DNA from: Corynebacterium tuberculostearicum | Lineage (GTDB): Bacteria > Actinomycetota > Actinomycetes > Mycobacteriales > Mycobacteriaceae | Assembly (NCBI RefSeq): GCF_030503735.1 | Contig: NZ_CP073096.1 | Location: 2,170,001 to 2,234,000, forward strand | DNA length: 64,000 bases | Direction of reading: 5' to 3' | Shown here: in pieces, positions 44,701 through 51,158 of the stretch | Layout: the number at the start of each line of letters is the position of its first letter | How positions within the stretch are numbered: the stretch's first letter is position 1 | Position numbers and translations under genes: made by a program | The notes under the pieces: generated by a model | What the model saw: the letters and a program-made list of their open reading frames with translations, nothing else | What the model was told of the DNA's origin: nothing | Database searches by the model: none

Positions 44701-46593
44701 ATTCTGGATGCCCAGCTGATTTCCAAGGAGGACGGCAAGACCGTTCTTGGTGAGACTAAGGGTCACAAGTTCACCCCGGAGAGCGCTAATGGCACTGAGG
44801 CTGTCACCATCACCGTCAATGATGATGTGACCGAGCCGGTTGAGGCTGCGGTTGCCTTCGAGACGCTGACTTCCACCCAGGTGGATAAGCACGGTGAGGA
44901 CAACCCGACCGATGAGGACAACCCGAATCCGGTTGGTGAGCACAAGGACATCGATGACGAAGATCAGACTGTGACCTCTGAGGGTTCTGAGAAGACTCCG
45001 AAGGTTTCCACTAACGCTGACTTCGAGGGTGGCCTGCGTGAGGTTGTTGCTGGTGCCAAGGTTGTGGACCAGGTTTCTTACGAGGGTCTGGTTCCGGGTA
45101 AGGAATACATTCTGGATGCCCAGCTGATTTCCAAGGAGGACGGCAAGACCGTTCTTGGTGAGACTAAGGGTCACAAGTTCACCCCGGAGAGCGCTAATGG
45201 CACTGAGGCTGTCACCATCACCGTCAATGATGATGTGACCGAGCCGGTTGAGGCTGCGGTTGCCTTCGAGACGCTGACTTCCACCCAGGTGGATAAGCAC
45301 GGTGAGGACAACCCGACCGATGAGGACAACCCGAATCCGGTTGGTGAGCACAAGGACATCGATGACGAAGATCAGACTGTGACCTCTGAGGGTTCTGAGA
45401 AGACTCCGAAGGTTTCCACTAACGCTGACTTCGAGGGTGGCCTGCGTGAGGTTGTTGCTGGTGCCAAGGTTGTGGACCAGGTTTCTTACGAGGGTCTGGT
45501 TCCGGGTAAGGAATACATTCTGGATGCCCAGCTGATTTCCAAGGAGGACGGCAAGACCGTTCTTGGTGAGACTAAGGGTCACAAGTTCACCCCGGAGAGC
45601 GCTAATGGCACTGAGGCTGTCACCATCACCGTCAATGATGATGTGACCGAGCCGGTTGAGGCTGCGGTTGCCTTCGAGACGCTGACTTCCACCCAGGTGG
45701 ATAAGCACGGTGAGGACAACCCGACCGATGAGGACAACCCGAATCCGGTTGGTGAGCACAAGGACATCGATGACGAAGATCAGACTGTGACCTCTGAGGG
45801 TTCTGAGAAGACTCCGAAGGTTTCCACTAACGCTGACTTCGAGAAGGGCTCCCACGCAGTTGTTGCTGGTGCCAAGGTTGTGGACCAGGTTTCTTACGAG
45901 GGTCTGGTTCCGGGTAAGGAATACACCCTGAAGGCTGAGCTCATTAACAAGGAGGACGGCAAGTCTGTGCTGGGCAAGGGTGAAGCTACCTTCACTCCGG
46001 AGAAGTCCAACGGCATGGAGCCTGTCACCATCACCGTCAATGATGATGTGACCGAGCCGGTTGAGGCTGCGGTTGCCTTCGAGGAGCTCACCTCCACTGA
46101 GGTCAACGAGAAGGGTGAGGACACCCCGGATACCACTCCGGAGAATCCGAACCACATCGCTGAGCACAAGGACATCAACGATGAGGACCAGACCGTAACC
46201 TCCCACGAGGTTGAGGGTCAGGAGCCGGGCGACGGCGAATCCTCCCACGGTTCCTCCAAGGACAATAAGTGGTGGCTCATCCTGATTCCGGGCATCGGCT
46301 TGGGCAAGATCATCAAGGATCACTTCGACCACAAGGATCATGGCAACCACAACGGTGGCCACGGTGACAACACCGGTAACCACGATGGTGGCAATGGTCA
46401 CGAGGTCCAGGGTCAGGATGCTCCTAAGGGCGGCAACTCTGACAATGGACACGGCCGTGGCGTCGAGGTCCAGGGTCAGGAACCTGAAGAGACTGGCAAC
46501 GCACTGCCATCCAACGCCGACCGCGTTGAGATTAAGTCCGTTCCGTCCGGCGCAACCGAGCTTGAGCCGGGTATGCAGGATTACATCAAGTAG
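38713..46593 (+). CDS. Giant VaFE-repeat surface protein (2626 aa)
   Basis: Surface adhesin-type protein. A signal peptide (hydrophobic residues 12-31, likely cut near residue 38) is followed by a ~190-residue N-terminal domain with WCIDP (C89), like a thioester adhesion domain. A Thr/Pro/Glu stalk comes next, then four diverged VaFE domains (about residues 348-880), a Ser/Glu/Pro linker, and eleven near-identical 136-residue VaFE domains (residues 1009-2500). Each domain shows the Thr of the (K/S)xxT(N/K)A strand, the VAFE glutamate and the Gln in DEDQTV, which in TQ domains form an internal ester bond. The C-terminus has WWLILIPGIGLGKII (2520-2534) and a His/Gly/Asn-rich tail, but no LPXTG. 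ATG 38713 after GAGGAAAG. A sortase gene follows. Confidence 0.92.
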   Translation: MSKLRNISREGWMVFTAVLAAIAVIAAMVTVPGSKAGAAEPTDFTPNVEMGGRVNVGEDAQAWGSLTWAGPPKDGTKANPNNNVGWAWCIDPLDKYPNNKTSVLYSKDNATKLSIPSEYRDAVIRLALEWQKAIKAGDKAAAGTYVVYMIALVSERPDNRTAAAYTINGQQPKYNNPYDQVNFPTFNGSMKEFTDLTGLEIESAYTPGNKGPSFKKVSEIPEQPADYFVTVVIPVEKNGKRAPGMQRVMPPDQPGLPDDEGETEEPTTSPETPKTEENPSDETTPENPGEETTPNSETTTDSEPSNTEETTPKDSTTEPTSPDETTKVTEPTAPVPGTEEQEKDLNPKIETEASFDGDKQQVVAGATVKDKVHYEDLVPGKKYTLKAELRNKAADANGDHAILGTGSETFEATGESGDVEVKINVDDSVKNPVAAAVAYEKLYSHEVDENGKDVPNDSGDGNFIAKHEDIDDEAQTVNTKWNPEIHTQAKIKDGNRVEKGATVIDTVTYKDLVPGKKYTLKAKLISKADGKTVLGEGSAELVPEESAGEKEVEITVNEKADPAVDAAVAFEKLVSTEVDKDGNETTGSSDENEIATHENINDEKQTVNTKWTPSIQTKAEFDKATQVKAGVTVKDTVTYTDLVPGKEYTLKAELRNKAENDKGEHEVVGKGDVTFTPKKSSGEQVVDIKVNDDVEGVIKAAVAFEDLYSKQVDENGKDTPNSDEEKKITDHREIDDEAQTVTSKMEPSIGTKAEKAEGDEIKAGTVITDKVKYNDLVPGKEYTLNAELRSKVKDETTGDFPVIGHGEKTFVPKTSEGTVEVKITVDEGVTEAVDEAVAFEYLTSTAVNKDGEDSTTSEKNDIAEHTNIEDEAQTVKSDKPSETTTPETATSTEEVPDEPGHGGEGETSTPSSSEDSSTSTTSETSESEEPGDSESEKPSESEEPSESESSEPSESESVETTSSEASETSESDKPSDGESTTPDKPTEPSESTEPNEPGTPGDDEKDTPKVSTNADFEGGLREVVAGAKVVDQVSYEGLVPGKEYILDAQLISKEDGKTVLGETKGHKFTPESANGTEAVTITVNDDVTEPVEAAVAFETLTSTQVDKHGEDNPTDEDNPNPVGEHKDIDDEDQTVTSEGSEKTPKVSTNADFEKGSHAVVAGAKVVDQVSYEGLVPGKEYTLKAELINKEDGKSVLGKGEATFTPEKSNGMEPVTITVNDDVTEPVEAAVAFEELTSTEVNEKGEDTPDTTPENPNHIAEHKDIDDEDQTVTSEGSEKTPKVSTNADFEGGLREVVAGAKVVDQVSYEGLVPGKEYILDAQLISKEDGKTVLGETKGHKFTPESANGTEAVTITVNDDVTEPVEAAVAFETLTSTQVDKHGEDNPTDEDNPNPVGEHKDIDDEDQTVTSEGSEKTPKVSTNADFEGGLREVVAGAKVVDQVSYEGLVPGKEYILDAQLISKEDGKTVLGETKGHKFTPESANGTEAVTITVNDDVTEPVEAAVAFETLTSTQVDKHGEDNPTDEDNPNPVGEHKDIDDEDQTVTSEGSEKTPKVSTNADFEGGLREVVAGAKVVDQVSYEGLVPGKEYILDAQLISKEDGKTVLGETKGHKFTPESANGTEAVTITVNDDVTEPVEAAVAFETLTSTQVDKHGEDNPTDEDNPNPVGEHKDIDDEDQTVTSEGSEKTPKVSTNADFEKGSHAVVAGAKVVDQVSYEGLVPGKEYILDAQLISKEDGKTVLGETKGHKFTPESANGTEAVTITVNDDVTEPVEAAVAFETLTSTQVDKHGEDNPTDEDNPNPVGEHKDIDDEDQTVTSEGSEKTPKVSTNADFEGGLREVVAGAKVVDQVSYEGLVPGKEYILDAQLISKEDGKTVLGETKGHKFTPESANGTEAVTITVNDDVTEPVEAAVAFETLTSTQVDKHGEDNPTDEDNPNPVGEHKDIDDEDQTVTSEGSEKTPKVSTNADFEKGSHAVVAGAKVVDQVSYEGLVPGKEYILDAQLISKEDGKTVLGETKGHKFTPESANGTEAVTITVNDDVTEPVEAAVAFETLTSTQVDKHGEDNPTDEDNPNPVGEHKDIDDEDQTVTSEGSEKTPKVSTNADFEGGLREVVAGAKVVDQVSYEGLVPGKEYILDAQLISKEDGKTVLGETKGHKFTPESANGTEAVTITVNDDVTEPVEAAVAFETLTSTQVDKHGEDNPTDEDNPNPVGEHKDIDDEDQTVTSEGSEKTPKVSTNADFEGGLREVVAGAKVVDQVSYEGLVPGKEYILDAQLISKEDGKTVLGETKGHKFTPESANGTEAVTITVNDDVTEPVEAAVAFETLTSTQVDKHGEDNPTDEDNPNPVGEHKDIDDEDQTVTSEGSEKTPKVSTNADFEKGSHAVVAGAKVVDQVSYEGLVPGKEYTLKAELINKEDGKSVLGKGEATFTPEKSNGMEPVTITVNDDVTEPVEAAVAFEELTSTEVNEKGEDTPDTTPENPNHIAEHKDINDEDQTVTSHEVEGQEPGDGESSHGSSKDNKWWLILIPGIGLGKIIKDHFDHKDHGNHNGGHGDNTGNHDGGNGHEVQGQDAPKGGNSDNGHGRGVEVQGQEPEETGNALPSNADRVEIKSVPSGATELEPGMQDYIK
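39754..41340 (+). repeat. Four diverged VaFE domain repeats
   Basis: Four units of ~395-400 bp, recognisable by KIETEA, EIHTQA, SIQTKA or SIGTKA at the start and the ending AQTV or KQTV. They differ from each other throughout, unlike the array that follows, so they are older and not being homogenised. Confidence 0.85.
41737..46224 (+). repeat. Tandem array of eleven 408-bp VaFE repeats
   Basis: Units start at 41737, 42145, 42553, 42961, 43369, 43777, 44185, 44593, 45001, 45409 and 45817. Two N-end types (EGGLREV and EKGSHAV) and two centres (ILDAQLIS and TLKAELIN) occur. Order: A B A A A C A C A A B, where A is GGLREV+ILDAQ, B is KGSHAV+TLKAEL and C is the chimera KGSHAV+ILDAQ. Units of a type look identical in DNA, including the synonymous positions. 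Confidence 0.95.
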
Positions 46594-46655
46594 TCCATAA
46601 GCATCGGTGAGGTGGCCCGCGGGTCGCCCCACTGGGGTTGAGACTTAAACACCAA

Positions 46656-46697
46656 AAATCCCCTCCAGGGTGTGACTGCACACGCTGGAGGGGATTT
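46656..46697 (+). terminator. Terminator of the adhesin gene
   Basis: AAATCCCCTCCAG (13 nt) pairs perfectly with CTGGAGGGGATTT, and the loop contains a second stem GTGTG-ACTG-CACAC. Confidence 0.88.
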
Positions 46698-46748
46698 GCA
46701 TATAACCTGCACAAGGTAGACAAATCGAGGAAGTAGAGGAAGCTAGCT

Positions 46749-47582
46749 ATGGGAAAGCACGCGCAACCACAGCAGCCGGAAGACAATGGAATGTCGCAGC
46801 ATCCGGCGAGTAGGGAAGAAGGGGGCGTCGGCAAGCAGGGCATGGGCCGTGGCAAGCTGATCGCTATTATCGCGGCCATGGTTGTGGTGGCATTGGTCTT
46901 GTTGCAGGTAGTGCTGTACCTGGCGCGCGATGATGAGGATGAGGCTGGTTCGGCGCCGGAGACGGTAGCCAGCGAGAGCGCCTCGGAGGAATCCGGGCCG
47001 AAGTCCGATGCCTTCGTGGATGATTCGGGCCAGCAGGAGCACGAGTATGAGGCCGCGCCTGGTGAGTTCAAGGGCTTTGAGGGCATGTCCGTGGGTATCG
47101 ATGGCGAATATGCGGCCGTAGACCCCGTACAGGTCACGGACCAGGGCGTGCTGCTTCCGCCACACGACGTCACCCGCGTGGGCTGGTACTCCGCCTCCGC
47201 TGTGCCGGGTGAGCCGGGCAATGTGGGCTCGAGTGTGATTACCGGCCACATTAACTACCAGGGCCAGGGAACCGGTTATGCGGAGAAGTTCACCAAGCTG
47301 AAGAAGGGCCAGGAATTTACCGTGGTCATCGACGGCCAGGAGCGCACCTTCCGCGTAACTGAGGCGCCGTACCGCCTGCCTAAGGGCTCCGGATTCCCGG
47401 ATGTGGTTAACGATAAGGAAGGCGAGAACCGCCTGGTTCTCATTACCTGCGGCGGCCAGTTTGTTGGCGGCGCGCTGGGCTATGAGGACAACATCATTAC
47501 CGTGGCGGAGCCAGTAGGCGAGCCAGAGCAGCCCGCCGAGCAGCCGGCAGGGGAGGCACCGGCTGAGGCACCTGCAGCCTAG
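46749..47582 (+). CDS. Class F-like sortase
   Basis: Sortase-family transpeptidase of 277 residues. A cytoplasmic N-terminus is followed by one membrane helix (about residues 36-58, LIAIIAAMVVVALVLLQVVL), an acidic linker, and a sortase beta-barrel. H167 in VITGHINYQ and C234 in LVLITCGGQF are the expected catalytic His and Cys. The TCGG form and the C-terminal YEDNIITVAEP place it near class F. The C-terminus is a Pro/Glu/Ala tail. It follows the VaFE protein by 155 nt with a terminator between. ATG 46749 follows GAGGAAG at 7-8 nt. Confidence 0.88.
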   Translation: MGKHAQPQQPEDNGMSQHPASREEGGVGKQGMGRGKLIAIIAAMVVVALVLLQVVLYLARDDEDEAGSAPETVASESASEESGPKSDAFVDDSGQQEHEYEAAPGEFKGFEGMSVGIDGEYAAVDPVQVTDQGVLLPPHDVTRVGWYSASAVPGEPGNVGSSVITGHINYQGQGTGYAEKFTKLKKGQEFTVVIDGQERTFRVTEAPYRLPKGSGFPDVVNDKEGENRLVLITCGGQFVGGALGYEDNIITVAEPVGEPEQPAEQPAGEAPAEAPAA

Positions 47583-47596
47583 GCTGAAACTCCTAC

Positions 47597-47626
47597 GGCG
47601 CCCTGTGGAATTGCCCACAGGGCGCC
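47597..47626 (+). terminator. Terminator of the sortase gene
   Basis: GGCGCCCTGTGG pairs perfectly with CCACAGGGCGCC (12 bp, 6-nt loop). The T-run is weak. Confidence 0.75.
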
Positions 47627-47733
47627 TTCGCCTATCCGGCTCACCTGGCATGTAGGTGGTGGGGTTGGGGCCTAAATATGAAATAATTTGAGGCAGTAAA
47701 CGCCGCTGCCTGCGGCTTAGAAGGAGCATTTTC

Positions 47734-49086
47734 ATGGATAATCCAGGCGAGATCGCCGGTCATATTGGCACGCCGCTGACCAGCAATGCCACCAAGGTAT
47801 TGCTGCTGGGCTCGGGCGAGCTGGGCAAGCAGCTGGCCATGTCCTTCCAAAACCTGGGCTTGGAGGTCCACGCGGTGGACTCGTATGCGGGCGCGCCGGC
47901 GCACCAGGTGGCGCAGTATAGCTACGTCGCCGATATCAAGGACACCGGGCGCATCCTGCAGCTGGCCCAAGAGATTCAGCCGCATTTTGTGGTTCCGGAG
48001 GTAGAAACCGTTGCGGTAGAAGCGCTGGAGGAGATGGAGGCGCATAGCGACGCCATCGTGGTCCCCTCCGCCCGCGCCTGCGCCATGACGCAGGACCGCC
48101 AGTGCGTGCGCGAGGTGGCGGAGAATATTGGGCTGCCGGTTTCCGCGTATCGCTTTGCTAGCTCCGTGGAGGAGCTGGAAGAAGCGGTGGGGGAGCTGGG
48201 CTTTCCGTGCATTATTAAGCCGGATGTGTCCACCTCCGGCAAGGGCCACATGATTGCTCGCGACGAGGAGGATGTGCGCACCGCGTGGGAGACCGTGCGG
48301 CGCGTGTCCTCGGATTCGCAGCGCGTGGTGGCCGAGCGCTTCGTGGACTTTGACCTCGAGGTCACCCTCCTGGCCATCCGTTCCATCGATCCGGCCACGG
48401 GCAAGTTGGCTACGTGGTTTAGCGAGCCCATCGGTCACCGCCATGAGCGCGGAGACCTCGTGGAGGAGTGGCAGCCCACCGGCATGAGCGAGATCGCGCT
48501 GGAAAACGCACGCTCGGTGGCCGCGCGCATCTCCAATGAGTTGGGCGGGCGCGGCGTGTACTGCGTGGAGCTCTTTGTTGCCGGCGATGACGTGTACTTT
48601 TCCTCCGTGTCCCCGCGGCCCTCGGATACGGCGATGCTGACCTGCTATACCCAGCGTTTTTCCGCCTTTGACCTGCATGCGCGCGCGATTTTGGGCTACC
48701 CCATCGACGCCACCTTGGTCACCCCTGGCGCCAGCGTGGTCATCCACGCGGACGAGGAGCTGAATGAGGTTGCCTATACCGGCGTCGCTGCGGCCCTCAG
48801 CTATGCCGAGACCGATGTAAAACTCTTTGGCAAGCCCAATGCCTACAAGGGCCGCCGCATGGGCTTGGTCTCTTCTACTGCAGAAAATGTGGAAGAAGCA
48901 CGCGATCGGGCGGCGCTTGCAGCGCATAAGATCGAGGTGACCTCCACGCCGGGCCTTTTGGCCCAGGGCGGTGCGCGCGGCATCGAGCCAGAGGCCGAGA
49001 ATGTCCCCGATATCGAGGTCGTGGAGTACGAGGGCGGCGTGGAGCTCGACCCAAAGCTCGCCTCCGGTGTGGACGACGCCGACTAA
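47734..49086 (+). CDS. purT: Formate-dependent phosphoribosylglycinamide formyltransferase
   Basis: ATP-grasp enzyme of purine synthesis that makes formyl-GAR from GAR, formate and ATP, avoiding folate. Protein of 450 residues with the N-terminal VLLLGSGELGKQLA loop, PEVETVAVEAL, the ATP-grasp segment FPCIIKPDVSTSGKGHMI and the late FSSVSPRPSDTAMLT. The last ~40 residues are an acidic extension. ATG 47734 with AAGGAG. Its stop overlaps the convergent GNAT gene by 4 nt. A leader hairpin GCCG-N6-CGGC lies just upstream. Confidence 0.94.
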   Translation: MDNPGEIAGHIGTPLTSNATKVLLLGSGELGKQLAMSFQNLGLEVHAVDSYAGAPAHQVAQYSYVADIKDTGRILQLAQEIQPHFVVPEVETVAVEALEEMEAHSDAIVVPSARACAMTQDRQCVREVAENIGLPVSAYRFASSVEELEEAVGELGFPCIIKPDVSTSGKGHMIARDEEDVRTAWETVRRVSSDSQRVVAERFVDFDLEVTLLAIRSIDPATGKLATWFSEPIGHRHERGDLVEEWQPTGMSEIALENARSVAARISNELGGRGVYCVELFVAGDDVYFSSVSPRPSDTAMLTCYTQRFSAFDLHARAILGYPIDATLVTPGASVVIHADEELNEVAYTGVAAALSYAETDVKLFGKPNAYKGRRMGLVSSTAENVEEARDRAALAAHKIEVTSTPGLLAQGGARGIEPEAENVPDIEVVEYEGGVELDPKLASGVDDAD

Positions 49087-49565
49087 GAAGTGGGGCGCAG
49101 CATCGGCTGGTGGGGGACTCCCTCGTCGTCGAAAAGCTCGCCTACCGGAGTAAATCCAAAGCCGGCGTAGTAGTCCACGAGGCCGGCCTGCGCTTCCAGG
49201 TAGAGCGGCTGGCCTGGGTGCATGCGCTCGCCTAGGTCGACGGCGGCCTGGAAGAGTTCGCGGCCGAGGCCCGTGCCGCGCGCGGCGGGCGCGAGCGCGA
49301 AGCGGCCGATTTGGGCGCCGGTGGCGTCGGCAAGCGCGGCGTCAGTGGGCGCGGCCGGAAAGACGCGGGCCGTGCCAAGCAGGTCGTGGGAATCCGCATC
49401 CCAGGCCAGCAGGTGCACGGTCTGGGGATCGGCGTCGGTGGCGTCAATCTCGGCGTACGGGCTGCGCTGCTCGTGCACAAAGACATCCACCCGCAGCTTG
49501 TAGAGCTGGTGGACGTCCAAGGCCGCCAGTTGGCCCAAGGGCGCGGCAGAAATGAAATGCGGCAT
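49083..49565 (-). CDS. GNAT-family N-acetyltransferase (ElaA-like)
   Basis: Acetyltransferase of 160 residues. LYKLRVDVFVHEQ at the N-terminus is the ElaA-like signature, and IGRFALAPAARGTGLGRELFQAAV contains the acetyl-CoA loop (RGTGLG). Substrate unknown. It starts 3 nt after the fprA stop, so the two are one transcript. Overlaps purT by 4 nt at the other end. Confidence 0.88.
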   Translation of the reverse strand: MPHFISAAPLGQLAALDVHQLYKLRVDVFVHEQRSPYAEIDATDADPQTVHLLAWDADSHDLLGTARVFPAAPTDAALADATGAQIGRFALAPAARGTGLGRELFQAAVDLGERMHPGQPLYLEAQAGLVDYYAGFGFTPVGELFDDEGVPHQPMLRPTS

Positions 49566-49568
49566 GGG

Positions 49569-50930
49569 CTAGGCCTGTGGACCGGCGTGCTTGACCATTT
49601 CGTCCCACTCGACGATCTTGATGCGCTCGCGGCCGTGCGGTTCACCGGCGGCGCGTTCGGCGGCATCCAGGCGGTGCCAGCCTTCCCAGGTGGTCACGGC
49701 GATATCGCGGGAGGCCAAGAAGCCTAGGATGTCCTGCGGATCGCGCTTGGTGGCAGGCTCCAAGTCGCCTGCCTTGTAATCGGCGATGAGCATGGTGGTG
49801 GTGTCCTTGGCATCGGACTTGGTATTGCCAATCAGGCCCACTGGGCCGCGCTTAATCCAGCCGGTGGTGTAGAGGCCAGGCAGCTTTTCGCCGTCGACAT
49901 TGGCCAGCACATGGCCGCCGTCGTTTGGCATGGTGGCCTTGGTCTCGTCGAAAGGCACGCCGTCGACGGACTGCGGGTGGTAGCCTACCGCGCGGTAGAC
50001 GGCCTGGACCGGCCACTCGGTGTACTTGCCGGTACCGGTGACAGTGCCATCGCCGTTGAGCTCGGTGCGCTCGGTCTTAATCGCGGTGACGTGTCCATCC
50101 TCACCTAGTACCTCTACCGGGGACTCGAAGAAGTGGATATAAAGCTTGTGCGGGGCATCGCCCGGCTCGCGCATGGCGTAGGACTCCAGGGTCTGGCACA
50201 CCAGGTCGGTGGACTTGGCGGCGCGGCGGGCCTCCACAGATGCCTCGTCATACTCGATGTCCTCAGGGTTGACGATGACCTCGATGGTCGGGGACTCGTC
50301 CAGCTCCTTGAGCTCCTTTGGTGTGTACTTAGCCTGTGCCGGGCCGCGACGGCCGAAGACGTGGACCTCCTTGGCGCGGTTTTTCTTCAGTGCTGCGTAG
50401 ACGTTATCCGGGATCTCAGTAACCAGCAGCTCATCTGCGGTCTTGGCCAAGATGCGGGAGACGTCGAGGGAGACATTGCCCACGCCGACGACGGCAACGG
50501 ATTCTGCCGAGAGATCCCAATCGCGCTCGAAGTTGGGGTTGCCATCATAAAAGCCCACAAACTCGCCTGCGCCATGGTTGCCCTTAAGATCCTCGCCTGG
50601 GATGCCCATGCGCTTATCGGCGGTAGCACCGGTGGCGAAGATGATGGCGTCATAATACTCGCGCATCTCCTCGACGGTGATGTCCTTGCCCACCTCGATA
50701 TTGCCTAGGAAGCGGATATCTTCCTTTTCCATAACGTTGTGCAGGGACTGCACAATGCCCTTAATGCGCGGGTGATCCGGTGCCACGCCGTAGCGGATCA
50801 ATCCGAACGGCGTCGGCATCTTTTCAAAAAGATCGATCTGCACATCGAGGTCGGATTTCACTAGAAGATCAGAGGCGTAGATGCCGGCCGGGCCGGAGCC
50901 GACCACGGCGACGCGCACAGGGGTAGTCAT
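49569..50930 (-). CDS. fprA: Ferredoxin/flavodoxin-NADP reductase FprA
   Basis: NADPH-dependent flavoprotein of the adrenodoxin-reductase type that passes electrons to ferredoxins. Protein of 453 residues beginning MTTPVRVAVVGSGPAGIYAS, which is the FAD Rossmann loop, with the NADP-binding VVGVGNVSLDVSRIL in the middle and GLYTTGWIKRGPVGLIGNTK near the end. The frame continues upstream to 51038, but ATG 50930 gives the standard N-terminus. Divergent from pta. Same position as fprA (cg3049) in C. glutamicum, as recalled. Confidence 0.94.
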   Translation of the reverse strand: MTTPVRVAVVGSGPAGIYASDLLVKSDLDVQIDLFEKMPTPFGLIRYGVAPDHPRIKGIVQSLHNVMEKEDIRFLGNIEVGKDITVEEMREYYDAIIFATGATADKRMGIPGEDLKGNHGAGEFVGFYDGNPNFERDWDLSAESVAVVGVGNVSLDVSRILAKTADELLVTEIPDNVYAALKKNRAKEVHVFGRRGPAQAKYTPKELKELDESPTIEVIVNPEDIEYDEASVEARRAAKSTDLVCQTLESYAMREPGDAPHKLYIHFFESPVEVLGEDGHVTAIKTERTELNGDGTVTGTGKYTEWPVQAVYRAVGYHPQSVDGVPFDETKATMPNDGGHVLANVDGEKLPGLYTTGWIKRGPVGLIGNTKSDAKDTTTMLIADYKAGDLEPATKRDPQDILGFLASRDIAVTTWEGWHRLDAAERAAGEPHGRERIKIVEWDEMVKHAGPQA

Positions 50931-51158
50931 GTGTTGCAGGTGTCCTTTCTTTCGTTTTGCTGCATATTCTACGCGGTCACTATGCGATAAAAACCACAGC
51001 ATTACTAACCCCAGTCTAGGGAGGTCACGATAGGGCATAGGAGGGGGTAAATCGCGTACAGTGGAATAGTCACCGCGTGTTAATAACTGTGACGTATGAC
51101 ATGAAGTTATGACGCGCGTTAATTGTGTTCAAGTGACCGTGAATGAAAGGTAATTTGC
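50931..51158 (+). promoter_or_regulatory. fprA/pta divergent control region
   Basis: 228 bp. It contains G/C tracts like RamA sites (AGGGGGT near 51042 and ACCCCA near 51009) and an inverted repeat ATAACT-N16-AGTTAT (51083-51110). RamA/RamB and GlxR control of pta-ackA is known in C. glutamicum; no clear GlxR site was seen here. Confidence 0.4.

Noticed and set aside
41737..46224. CRISPR-like direct repeats
   Set aside because: The 408-bp period is an exact number of codons in frame in one protein, with no unique spacers.
39865..46632. Open frame of 2255 codons on the minus strand across the adhesin
   Set aside because: It mirrors the repeat array and results from its codon use (no TTA/CTA/TCA in the sense frame). 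It has no ribosome site, and its product is a low-complexity Leu/Gly/Arg repeat.
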